From contig NW_006921533.1 in NCBI RefSeq assembly GCF_000340215.1, positions 497,616 to 561,615 on the forward strand: a DNA stretch of 64,000 nucleotides. Reading direction: 5' to 3'. The translations under genes were made by a program, and so were the position numbers. The notes under the pieces were generated by a model. That model saw only the letters and a list, made by a program, of their open reading frames with translations, had not been told where the DNA came from and did not search any database. Below are positions 47,511 to 56,159 of the stretch, in pieces (position 1 is the stretch's first letter; every line of letters begins with the position of its first letter). Origin of the DNA: Pseudocercospora fijiensis CIRAD86 (lineage: Eukaryota; Ascomycota; Dothideomycetes; Mycosphaerellales; Mycosphaerellaceae).

Positions 47511-47980
47511 CTCGATTGCTAGGGAAGTAGTTGGCTGTGTTTACGCTCCGATAGCCAGTCAAGGCGTCGGCGGCGTTGCTGCTGGTGCGAGCGCAGCGGA
47601 TTGTCTGAGCCGAGCGAGGGGCTTCTTGGTATAGTGGGAATTGGTATGCGGTCGTGTAGTCGGTCTCGGTGGTGGTAGACAACCCATAGAGGGAGTCGAC
47701 GAGCAAGAGAAAGGGAGCGCAGCGATGATGCGAGTGAGTCGACTGAGAGCGTGGCGGGGTGTTGGCGGCCGGGAACTGCCGAGATTCAGGGCATCAAGAC
47801 ATCGTGCTCCAACGCAGCTTCCTCTTTCGATGCCACAACCTTGATGACATATCAGCTACCATTGAGCTAGCACGTGAAGACTCAAAGCTCACTGGACCAC
47901 GAGCTACACTCAAGGACAGCACGCTTGTGGTCTGACTTTCTCATCACTCGCCACAACCCCGGCAACATCGCAAACTCAAG
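47511..47980. promoter_or_regulatory. Bidirectional promoter region
   Basis: 470 bp between divergent start codons of the RNF10-like gene and the hydrolase gene. No specific operator was identified. Confidence 0.4.
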
Positions 47981-48904
47981 ATGTTGATAACAGAGTCGTA
48001 CAAAGATGTGCCAACCCAGCATGGCGGCGATATGCGTGAGATGACATTCGACATGCATAACAGCCTGCTCAGAGGCTGATAAAAAGGTAGGTGTCTTCAT
48101 CTTCCATCCTACCATACCAAACTACCCCAAGGCAAAATTTCCCGGTGTCGTGGTTTTCTCCGAGATCTACCAAGGTAAGTTCCCAGACCGTCCAGTGAAG
48201 GGCACAGCTCTAGGTACTGATGAGGCTTCTCAGTGACGGGCCCAGTGCAGCGCTTCGCCCGTCAGATTGCTTCTCATGGCTACATTGTAGCTGCGCCATC
48301 CAGCTATCACGAATTCACTGGCCCAGAGCCATTGGCCTATGATGGACCAGGAACTGATAAGGGAAACGACTGGAAAGTGGCCAAGAAGGTGTCCGCTTAC
48401 GATGAAGATGCCACGCTCTCGATCGACATCCTGGTGGGCTTGGAGACCTGCAATGGGCGCATTGGAGCGACCGGCATGTGCCTTGGTGGTCATCTTGCCT
48501 TCCGTGCTGCATTCGACAAGCGTGTTCGAGCCGCAGTCTGCTACTTCGCCACTGACATTCATTCCAAGACTCTCGGAGAGGGCAAGAACGATGACTCTTT
48601 GGACCGCGTGAAGGACATCAAGGGTGAACTGGTCATGATCTTCGGAAAGCGTGACACGCACGTCCCGCCAGCTGGCCGAGATCTCATCCGTAAGACGTTG
48701 CACGACGCTGGTGTGGTATTCTCATTCTATGAGCCGGCCTGGGCGCAGCATGCATTCATTCGAGACGAGCTAAGCAAAGGCCGCTACGATCCGGCGCTTG
48801 CGGGCATATGCTTCGAGATGCTGCTTGAGCTGTTCAATCGAAGCTTGACAGGGGACTTGGGTCCTATGGTGAGCGAGACTGGTGAAGTTGAGGACGTATG
48901 CTAG
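47981..48904 (+). CDS. Dienelactone hydrolase family protein
   Basis: Three exons, 47981-48035, 48091-48174 and 48234-48904 (introns 55 and 59 nt), give 269 residues. The start [20 protein letters not shown] and the block [17 protein letters not shown] match the fungal DLH-like family. The catalytic triad is visible: Cys129 in GMCLGGH, Asp187 in GKRDTHVP and His219 in [10 protein letters not shown]. These alpha/beta hydrolases cleave dienelactones in chlorocatechol breakdown; most fungal members have unknown substrates. The short first exon is needed because the frame upstream of VFIFHP has no in-frame ATG. Cytosolic location is expected as no signal peptide is seen. Confidence 0.88.
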
Positions 48905-49125
48905 ACAAAAAGATGCTCTACTTCTGCGGCGGCAATGTCTTCGAGAACCTCTGGCTACATCTCATGGAAGAGCTTTGATCTGCGAAAACTAGAGCCCAAG
49001 TCTCCTGCAAGCACAATTCGCTATGACCATAGGTATGAGCCCTCACAGCAATGCTGAATCACTCGCTTCGCCACATCAAATTAACGATATCGCCTTCCCT
49101 GACTTTCAATTTTGCGCGCTTCTCG

Positions 49126-49737
49126 CTAACCTTGCCTCCCATCACCCTTTATGAACATCCTATACACGTTCACAGTAATGATAAATCCCAGCATAACTCC
49201 CACCACGAGCGCGAAGAAGTTTGCGGCACGCTGATAAGAACGCGCACTGAAAGTCTCCTGCGGCTTCCACAGAAGTCAGCAACAAGCCAACGAAGAGAAA
49301 GAATCACCATATGCAACTTACAACCACCGTCTCCGCCTCCGACTCCGCACCCACAGATTCCGCGCTCTCATCATCAATTCCCTGCAAGCTGTCAAAACCT
49401 CCTACTACCACGGAGTGAAAATAAAATCGCAACATACATCAGCCGTGCGCAAATCCCACTGAGAATGCGAACTATTATAATCACGAAAGACATCTCCATG
49501 CAACTTTTCAATTCTGATCCCAGCACCACTGTTCACAGTATTATTGAAGACGTGGTTCGGCGTCTGAGCTGCAGTTGTGCGATCGGTGACAAGGTTGATG
49601 TAGTTGACTGTCTGGATGAATGAGATGCAATGGGAGAAGGGGAGATTAGTGTTACGGACGCGTTGCTGTTCGCGGTCGGTCATGATGTCTTTGCGTTCTG
49701 GCTTGGTTTTGTTTTCTGAGTTGGTTGAAGGGGTCAT
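49126..49737 (-). CDS. Small single-pass membrane protein, unknown
   Basis: Proposed exons on the minus strand are 49737-49485, 49401-49322 and 49257-49126 (introns 83 and 64 nt, phases fit), giving 154 residues. A hydrophilic N-terminus is followed by an acidic stretch (SLQGIDDESAESVGAESEAE) and a C-terminal membrane helix at about 122-142 (ANFFALVVGVMLGFIITVNV), ending in a short basic tail (YRMFIKGDGRQG). A further 48-nt segment in exon 1 (gtccgtaac to atccag) also has intron-like ends and would remove 16 residues without changing frame. I recognise no family. The matching phases and a membrane helix make a real gene likely but the model is unsupported by homology. Confidence 0.55.
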
Positions 49738-50116
49738 GTAGATTGAGAACCGGCAGATGATGGGAAGTCTAGAGAGGTGGAGGGTGATTTTTGAAAGGTG
49801 GTTCGGGGAATGTCTCTAATGTATGTAATAAAGACAAGGCTGGCAATGATTGCGCTCAGGTACTGCTAAAGAGGCATTGTTCCAGATTGCGCATCTCGTT
49901 GGTTCTCGAGCAATCCTTTCCATCTGCTCGGATGGAAGGTCCTTCGAGAGTCACGCAGACGTCCACTGTATCTCTAATGTACGCGCAGGACCCAGCATGC
50001 ATCTCGGCCGGCAATACAACGAAATGTGAGGTTGAGGTAAGCATTGCTGCCGCGGCTGCCCTTTCGCCTCCAGCGGTCTGCTCACTGCTCTATGTGCCTC
50101 GTATTTTTCTAGCCAT
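49738..50116. other. Intergenic, no gene seen
   Basis: Short flank between the small membrane protein promoter and the 3' end of the ligase gene. The plus ORF 49791-50180 overlaps the ligase 3' end and shows no domain. Confidence 0.45.
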
Positions 50117-51301
50117 TTATTCTTCTTGTGAAGACTGGCTCAGACGTCTAGGGTCACCATTCTTGATCATATGTGTGTGAAGTCTCGCCACTTCAGGCAC
50201 AATCAAGCTTTCAATCTCAAGGGCTGGCTCGTTTGATTCTCCATCAGCGCCAGGCGTCCTGCTCGTGATGCTCTTACTCCTCCTATTTTGCGGCACTCTG
50301 ATCCATTTTTCCCCACCGCCCGCAGATACAAACAGAACTTCGTACTTGCGAGTGTTGAGAATGTTCCCAATGACCAGATGGTGTGCGTACTTGTCCAGTG
50401 CAGTCTTTGCTTTGATTGAGAGCAGATTTGGGTCTGTCTCAAGTTTGAAGCTGATGATCATTGCTCGCGGTGCCCACTCATCGACCAGCGACTTCAAGAA
50501 CTTTGGAACAGGGTCGAGATCAATGACCAGAGATTTGCCTTCCATATGTGCGGCCGGCTGGCGTCCGCGAAGCTGCTCATCATGCGGCGCATCGCCATTG
50601 AGATCTTTCTTTTGCCAGAAATCTTCCGAAGACTGAATCTTGTGCTCGACCATTCTGTCTGCCGGCACGAAGAAATCCGAGACGGCTGCTGCAAGGTAGA
50701 AAAGCGCATTGGCGCCAAGAGGCTGTAGAAGCATTGCAAATTCTCGCAAGAGCCACAAATAGTCATTGACGGTGACGAATGGCAGAAGCAATAGTGTGTT
50801 CTCTTTCTTGGCTGTCCGGTACCGCTTCAAGACCGAAGCCATTTCTTGCTGATAGTTATTCTGCACAGTGACCGGACCATCTTCGGAGTAGGACATGTAG
50901 TCCAGGAAGCAATTCGTGCTATGGCTGTAATGTCTTGAATATGGAAGCAAGGAGAATTGACGATGCAGGAAGATGACTGCATAACCATTCTCGAGGAAGT
51001 ATTCGGCACTGGTGGCTCCACGAGTTCCAGCAGAGAAATTGTCGATGAATCTGACAGTCTGATTCTCCAGCGGAACGGTCGTGCCTCCAGATGTCACCAA
51101 CGCCACTCTTCTGCCTTTATCGACATGCTGTTGTATGAAGGCACGTGTCTGCTGCGAATGCCGGTCCAAGTCGTGCGGCTTGGGGTTCTTATCGAAGTAC
51201 TCCATTTCTGGCGATCCTCGAGCAAAGTGTCCGTTGGTGAAGAGTGGCATGTGACAGCTTGTCTCTGGGGTGCTATGACTGGTAGCGTGCCTGGCGAGCA
51301 A
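50117..51301 (-). CDS. CAB2: Phosphopantothenate-cysteine ligase
   Basis: Single-exon gene of 394 residues. It joins 4'-phosphopantothenate and cysteine with a nucleoside triphosphate in coenzyme A synthesis (yeast Cab2, human PPCS). Signatures: [11 protein letters not shown] at 70-79, [19 protein letters not shown] at about 85-103, [18 protein letters not shown] at 204-211 followed by [26 protein letters not shown] at 284-290 and [10 protein letters not shown]. The length fits the eukaryotic dimeric enzyme. The first 30 or so residues look non-conserved, so Met33 may be the real start. It is divergent from SLU7 over 378 bp. Confidence 0.93.
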   Translation of the reverse strand: MLARHATSHSTPETSCHMPLFTNGHFARGSPEMEYFDKNPKPHDLDRHSQQTRAFIQQHVDKGRRVALVTSGGTTVPLENQTVRFIDNFSAGTRGATSAEYFLENGYAVIFLHRQFSLLPYSRHYSHSTNCFLDYMSYSEDGPVTVQNNYQQEMASVLKRYRTAKKENTLLLLPFVTVNDYLWLLREFAMLLQPLGANALFYLAAAVSDFFVPADRMVEHKIQSSEDFWQKKDLNGDAPHDEQLRGRQPAAHMEGKSLVIDLDPVPKFLKSLVDEWAPRAMIISFKLETDPNLLSIKAKTALDKYAHHLVIGNILNTRKYEVLFVSAGGGEKWIRVPQNRRSKSITSRTPGADGESNEPALEIESLIVPEVARLHTHMIKNGDPRRLSQSSQEE

Positions 51302-51679
51302 GGGGTTTGTTGTTGTAGTGTGAACGTTGGTCGAGCGATGTCAAGTCGAGCTTTACGCGGAGGCCGATGACATTGGACTTCAGTATAGCAGTCAGCCCGG
51401 CTGCATGTGCGCGGGCTGAGCGAGACAGATGATGAACGGGTGTTCCATTACGCCGAAATCGAAGATCGAGACATGTGGGCTGCTTCCGAGACAGATCGCG
51501 GTAGAGTGATCGATACTACAGCGATGGACACAGTCTGGCGTTCCTTCTTTAGACCTATCACTCCCTCGGCCGAAGTTCGACCGATCCTCCGCTGCTGCCT
51601 GAGGCCTTGCCATCGGCTTGCACTTTCTCGACCTTCGATTGCTGGTATGCAACTGTAGTCCACGTCCACCGTAGCAAAG
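51302..51679. promoter_or_regulatory. Bidirectional promoter region
   Basis: 378 bp between divergent starts of the ligase gene and SLU7; no specific site identified. Confidence 0.4.
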
Positions 51680-53122
51680 ATGCCGCCAAATCCTGCCAAG
51701 GGCGCGACGGAGAAGCCGAAGAGTAACGATCGCAACGAGTATATTCCGTCTTTTATCGCCAAGAAACCCTTCTATATCGACGACAACACTGCCTCCGATG
51801 CCGATTACCTCGAGCATCAGCGTCTGCAGTCGCAGAAAGATGGCGATACTCTTGCGAAAGCGGAGTGGTACAACCGTGGATCCAATAAGGGTCCCGCCGC
51901 GACCAAATATCGCAAAGGCGCATGTGAAAACTGTGGATCGATGAGCCACAAGGAGAAGGACTGTCTGCAGCGAAAACGAAAAGCCGGAGCAAAGTGGACG
52001 GGCAAGGGCATCGCCGCAGACGAGGAAGTAAAAGATGTCAAATTGGGTTGGGATGCGAAGAGAGACCGCTGGAATGGATTCGAGGCAGACGAGTACAAAA
52101 CGGTGGTAGAGGAGTACCAGGAATTGGAAGAGATGAAGAAGCTCGCGGAAGGAAAGACTGGCGGGGATGGCGATGAGCAGGATGGCGAGGGCGCAAAGTA
52201 TGAGGAAGAAGCAGATATGGGGCGGAAGGTGGCGACTTCATCAAGAAATCTGCGGTTGCGAGAAGACACAGCCAAGTACCTCGTGAATCTAGATCTCGAA
52301 AGCGCCAAATATGATCCCAAGACCAGAAGTATGATCGATTCTGGGGGTGGTGATCCGAGTTCGTTAGACGCAGAAGACGGTTTTTCCAGAGCAAGCGGCG
52401 ATGCGGCAGAGTTTGAGCGAGCACAGAGGTATGCGTGGGAAACGCAGGAACGCAACGCTCCAGACAAGATTCACATGCAAGCGAACCCAACAGAAGCCCT
52501 GCTCATACGAAAACGCAAGGCCGAGGAGGAAGCGCAGAAGACAGAAGCCAAGAGGAAGGCATTGGCAGACAAATATGGCGATCAATCATCGATCTCGAAA
52601 CCCAAGACTGCTCTTGCGGCTGTGAGCAACGAGCGATACGTAGAATATGACGAGCGGGGCCGGATCAAAGGTGAAGCACAAAAGAAAGAGAAGAGCATGT
52701 ATCCTGAGGATGTCTTTATTCAAAACCATACATCGGTCTGGGGCAGTTGGTGGAAGGACTTCAAGTGGGGCTACGCATGCTGTCATAGCACAGTGAAGAA
52801 CTCTTTCTGTACTGGTGAAGAGGGCAAGAAAGCTGCAGAAGAAGCCGAAAATTTCTCGAGAGGACTCAATCTACCGTCAGCTGAGGAGAGTGGAAACGCG
52901 AAGCTTATCGACAACGGTGAGGCAGCTACTCGACAAGAGGAGCACGTTCCCAACAGCGTTGACCGGCCAGAGAAGCAAAATCTGGACGAGAGCAGAAGAA
53001 GGCTAGAAGAGCTCAAGACTGGCGTGACAGAAGAGCAAATGGAGAAGTGGAGGAGGGAGAAAACAAATCAAAACGACCCTATGGCAAAAATTCTAGGGAA
53101 GGATGAATTACTAGAGGTCTAA
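51680..53122 (+). CDS. slu7: Pre-mRNA splicing factor SLU7
   Basis: Single-exon gene of 480 residues. SLU7 acts in the second catalytic step of splicing, in 3' splice-site choice, in the nucleus. N-terminal NEYIPSFIAKKPFYID is followed by a CCHC zinc knuckle with Cys82, Cys85, His90 and Cys95 (CENCGSMSHKEKDC). The middle contains the conserved KLGWDAKRDRWNGF, LRLREDTAKYLVNL and DKIHMQANPTEA blocks. The C-terminal block MYPEDVFIQNHTSVWGSWW and YACCHS is diagnostic for the family. Charged coiled-coil segments fill the rest. The start ATG follows an A/G-rich context and matches the family N-terminus. Confidence 0.96.
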   Translation: MPPNPAKGATEKPKSNDRNEYIPSFIAKKPFYIDDNTASDADYLEHQRLQSQKDGDTLAKAEWYNRGSNKGPAATKYRKGACENCGSMSHKEKDCLQRKRKAGAKWTGKGIAADEEVKDVKLGWDAKRDRWNGFEADEYKTVVEEYQELEEMKKLAEGKTGGDGDEQDGEGAKYEEEADMGRKVATSSRNLRLREDTAKYLVNLDLESAKYDPKTRSMIDSGGGDPSSLDAEDGFSRASGDAAEFERAQRYAWETQERNAPDKIHMQANPTEALLIRKRKAEEEAQKTEAKRKALADKYGDQSSISKPKTALAAVSNERYVEYDERGRIKGEAQKKEKSMYPEDVFIQNHTSVWGSWWKDFKWGYACCHSTVKNSFCTGEEGKKAAEEAENFSRGLNLPSAEESGNAKLIDNGEAATRQEEHVPNSVDRPEKQNLDESRRRLEELKTGVTEEQMEKWRREKTNQNDPMAKILGKDELLEV

Positions 53123-53270
53123 ATTCCTTGCATATCTCGAGTCTCTAGCCAGGCAGTACCGAAGTGCTCGAGCATGTCTGGCTAACTCAATACAATCAAT
53201 CATAAAGTCTCCCTCCCTTCCTTCCGCACACACACACTCTCTCTCTCTCTAACCCCACGGATTTCAATTT

Positions 53271-53694
53271 TCAAAGCTGACTTCTCCTCATCATCATCTT
53301 CGCAAAACTCTCCCTCTGCGTCGACATCCAAACCGATGCCTGATCTTTCTCCGTCTCGGCGATATCTTGTTGTCGTCTGCTTCGCATCATCTCCTCAAAC
53401 CTCGCTCCTTGATCTGAAATCCAGGTGTCTGCTTGAGATTTTTGAGCTTGGGCGATGAGATTTTGATGTTGAGGGAATTGAGCTGGAAGGCAAAGGGAAA
53501 GGGAAAGTGTTAGTTCGTTAGTTACTGTATCAGGGATAGGAGGGAGGGAGGGATGTATATTTACCGTTGATCGGGGAGGGAGGGTTCATTGTTGGTGGAG
53601 TAGGAGGTTTGCTTCGGATTGGGATTTGGAATGATGTAGACGTGGTTGGCGCGTCGCAGGTTGGGATGTCTGAGGAATTGGATGCAGGTGTCAT
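53271..53694 (-). CDS. Small Gln/Arg-rich protein, unknown
   Basis: Two exons on the minus strand, 53694-53565 and 53482-53271, around an 82-nt intron with a polypyrimidine tract, give 113 residues. The N-terminal half is Pro/Ser/Thr-rich (FQIPIRSKPPTPPTMNPPSP), the C-terminal half is predicted helical (QNLIAQAQKSQADTW, RFEEMMRSRRQQDIAE). No signal peptide or membrane segment is seen. I recognise no family. It lies between SLU7 and the UstYa-like gene. Confidence 0.5.
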
Positions 53695-53879
53695 GGCTAG
53701 CTAGCTACAGCGCGATTTCCTGTGATATTGGAAGAGAAGGGGAGTAGAAGAGAAGGAAGTCGCAAATGGATTATTTATTTATAAGCCTCGCAAGAAAAAA
53801 AAACAAAAGGAAATGTTTGCTAATCTCCTTCACTGACACCAGCACATTCGAAATCTTCTAAGCTGTTCACCGTCATCAT

Positions 53880-54911
53880 TCACGGAATCTCGCTCCACAC
53901 AGTAGTAGTACCACCCATCTTCTTCTTCGGCGGCTGCAAAACATCCTTGGGAACCTTCTCAGGCATCTGTCTTTCTTCAGCCCATCTCCTAACATCCTCA
54001 AAATTCCTGCAGATGTGTTTGGTATTGAAATCTACGAAAGGTTCAGGAGAATGATTTCCGTGCGGTTGCCACCAGATTTGTCCCATGACGCCGATATCGA
54101 CTGTGCACATGAGTTGCTGGCGTAAGATGTCGAGGCAGTGGGCTAGAAGTGAAGATTAGCTAGCTGGGGGGAATAAGGAATTTTTGATGGATTATGGTGA
54201 AGACTGACTGGAGTGTTTTTTGACGATGAAGGGTTCGTTTTTGAAGGCGCCTTGGCCGAGGGATTGGTAGTAAGGATAGTTCCAATGGAGAGTCTGGCGG
54301 AGCAGGTTCTGTTGAAGAAGGAGTCGGCATTCAAGTATGTAAATTGGACAAGGGGATACCCACGAGACAGTGCAGGTGATGCAGTCCCTCGATATTAGCG
54401 GGATAACCTCCTCCGTATTTTTCTTTGAGTTGCACTTGATCTGAGTCCATACCAATTGACTCGGCGATGTAGGAAGGGATGATAATTGCGTGATCTACAA
54501 GATTTGCATGTCAGTAGTTGAACACACTGGGAGACGAAAAAATTCGATCTTACAATCTACCCCTAACTCTTTCCACGCGGCATCGACTTCCGGTCCAGCA
54601 TCTGCCCGATAGACATTCTCTTTAAGCAAAGAGCCATTGAACTGGACCTCCGTCCACTGGATAGCGAAGTCGCGAAGTATGGGCGAAGGCCTCGAGATGG
54701 TCTTGATGATCTCCTGGTTCGTGATCTTGCTGGGTTGAAGATGACTTGCAAGATTGAAACCCAGCAAGAAAGATAAGCAGCAGATGATGAGTACAAAAGC
54801 CACTTTCGTTTTCGATTGGCGCAAACGATCGCAACTGCATTTTCGCTTTTCCGAACGCTCGAGATGCGACGTTTCGAGCTCTGAATTCTTCTCCATATCA
54901 GCATACACCAT
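53880..54911 (-). CDS. UstYa-like protein (DUF3328)
   Basis: Four exons on the minus strand, 54911-54554, 54494-54364, 54308-54209 and 54142-53880 (introns 59, 55, 66 nt; phases agree), give 283 residues. A cytosolic tail precedes one membrane helix at about 37-55 (VAFVLIICCLSFLLGFNLA). The lumenal part contains FNGSLLKENVYRADAGPEVD, GGGYPANIEGLHHLHCL with HHLHC at 158-162, RQTLHWNYPYY, and HCLDILRQQLMC starting at His198; the two HxxHC-type motifs are the family hallmark. UstYa proteins install oxidative cross-links or cyclisations in fungal RiPPs (ustiloxin, cyclochlorotine, asperipin). A secreted tyrosine-rich precursor starts 552 bp away in the opposite direction. Met6 is an alternative start. 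Confidence 0.92.
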
Positions 54912-55463
54912 AGTCGATGGTCGTGCCCAATCCCACTCCTGTCTTGAAACAACCCGACAAGAAGTCGTTGTTATTGTTATGAAGGCCTTGTTATAGAGGT
55001 TCTTGTTGCTAAGAGGTCATTTGGTTGCTAGGTGAAAAGTGGGTCTGTAGATGAAGACTCGAGGAAGCGGCTGATTGGAGGCAGTCCCACTCTGCATGCA
55101 CCCTCCTAAGTGCGTCTCCAACTCCCTTCATCGTCATCCTCCACGTCCATCCTCGAGGCTGAAGCAGTAAGTAGCAAACAAGCTCCGTCTCACCGCATTC
55201 AGTGCAACATCTCGTTTCTCGAACCACCGAGTCGGTCCAGTGATACAAATGTGGCGTACGGTACTGTTGTGCACGTCCGAACCAGGATGAACTTGTCCTA
55301 CTACACGAACGTCTGGTCTGTTTCGAAGGACCGCCAGGATCGCACGATAGCCCTGCTCTGCACTTGAAAGGTTTTGTTTGCTTGGGCAGCATGGCGGAGC
55401 TAAGAGTATAAGTTGGGAGAGTTGACCTCGAGAAGGAATCCACCCATCACCGTCGAAGTCAAG
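54912..55463. promoter_or_regulatory. Shared divergent promoter of UstYa-like gene and precursor
   Basis: 552 bp between the two divergent starts. A TATA-like tataag lies at 55407-55412, about 52 nt before the precursor ATG, and a minus-strand ctataa at 54991-54996, about 80 nt before the UstYa-like ATG. A weak ORF (55009-55443, minus) overlaps it. Confidence 0.4.
55009..55443 (-). CDS. Doubtful ORF of 144 residues
   Basis: Open minus-strand frame between the UstYa-like gene and the precursor. It is Cys-containing (TRCCTECGETELVC) and Ser/Arg-rich. No domain, signal peptide or conserved motif recognised, and it would occupy the promoter of both neighbours, so it may be a chance ORF. Confidence 0.15.
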   Translation of the reverse strand: MDSFSRSTLPTYTLSSAMLPKQTKPFKCRAGLSCDPGGPSKQTRRSCSRTSSSWFGRAQQYRTPHLYHWTDSVVRETRCCTECGETELVCYLLLQPRGWTWRMTMKGVGDALRRVHAEWDCLQSAASSSLHLQTHFSPSNQMTS

Positions 55464-55815
55464 ATGAAGGGATTGGGAATTGCGCTGGTATTGACTGGCT
55501 CGGCTTTCGCTTTGCCCGTTCTTGTCGTGAGGCGAGGCGATCCTATGCCTGCGACGAATGATGCTTACAGTGAGTACGTGGAAACTCGCAGCAATGATGG
55601 ATGCTGATATGCATGCTTTAGTCGAATACTACACTGTGAGTATGAAAGTCTTCCGTCGGTTGTATGGAGTACTTACATTGCGGCCATGTTAGTACCAGGA
55701 TTATGGCAGCTACCAATTGACTGGCTACGGCGATTATCCTTCCTATACTCCACCAGCCAGCACGCCACCAGCAACGAAGGAGGATGCCAAAACGGAGAAG
55801 GGAGCGAAAGAGTAA
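55464..55815 (+). CDS. Small secreted Tyr-rich Kex2-type precursor, candidate RiPP precursor
   Basis: Proposed exons 55464-55569, 55622-55635 and 55693-55815 (introns 52 and 57 nt; a 14-nt micro-exon) give 80 residues. The signal peptide is MKGLGIALVLTGSAFALPV, cleaved after about residue 17. The dibasic Kex2 site RR at 23-24 is followed by GDPMPATNDAY. The next segment holds nine tyrosines at 35, 38, 39, 41, 44, 47, 52, 55 and 58 (EYYTYQDYGSYQLTGY shows most of them). A Pro/Thr-rich linker and a Lys/Glu-rich tail end the protein. Signal peptide, Kex2 site and a Tyr-containing core next to a UstYa-like gene are the features of dikaritin precursors; LTGY recalls the TGY of asperipin. Unlike known precursors the core is not repeated. 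Alternative: an ordinary small secreted Tyr/Gly-rich protein. Confidence 0.6.
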
Positions 55816-55871
55816 AGATGGAGCAGCTTGGAATCAAGTTCTCGAAGGATTCTTTGTATGCCCTGTACAGA

Positions 55872-56120
55872 TTAGTCTACCACTCCAGGGGGTAAGAGCA
55901 CCACATAATCCAGAGGGGCAAATTCGATCCCACTTGGCTGTCCCACGATTTTCAGCACATCGCCTTTCTTGACCGCGACTCCATAAAATGTGATCCTGGT
56001 CGCAGAGTGTCCGTCGATGTAAATTGAAGGAGTATGTCCAAGCTTCCCCGTGTCAACGATATCCGCAGCTGGACTAAAGCTCATCATCCTGGTCTCCGAC
56101 GAAGCCCGCACCGCCCTCAT
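55872..56120 (-). pseudogene. aguA: C-terminal remnant of GH67 alpha-glucuronidase
   Basis: The minus-strand ORF ends with LGHTPSIYIDGHSATRITF, then VKKGDVLKIVGQPSGIEFAP and LDYVVLLPPGVVD, which I recognise as the extreme C-terminus of fungal secreted GH67 alpha-glucuronidases (xylan side-chain removal, normally over 800 residues). Only about 65-80 codons remain. Immediately upstream, from about 56.14 kb, the sequence becomes RIPed repeat. The gene was therefore broken by repeat insertion or rearrangement at this point. The remnant itself shows no RIP-type stops. Family assignment is from memory of conserved end sequence. Confidence 0.65.
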
Positions 56121-56159
56121 CCGAATCGTCGAGCATAACAGAATCTTCCTCTATAGCCT

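Noticed and set aside
49051..49623. Plus ORF of 190 codons
   Set aside because: Opposite strand carries a spliced model with matching phases and a membrane helix; the plus ORF is Ser/Pro/His-rich without a domain.
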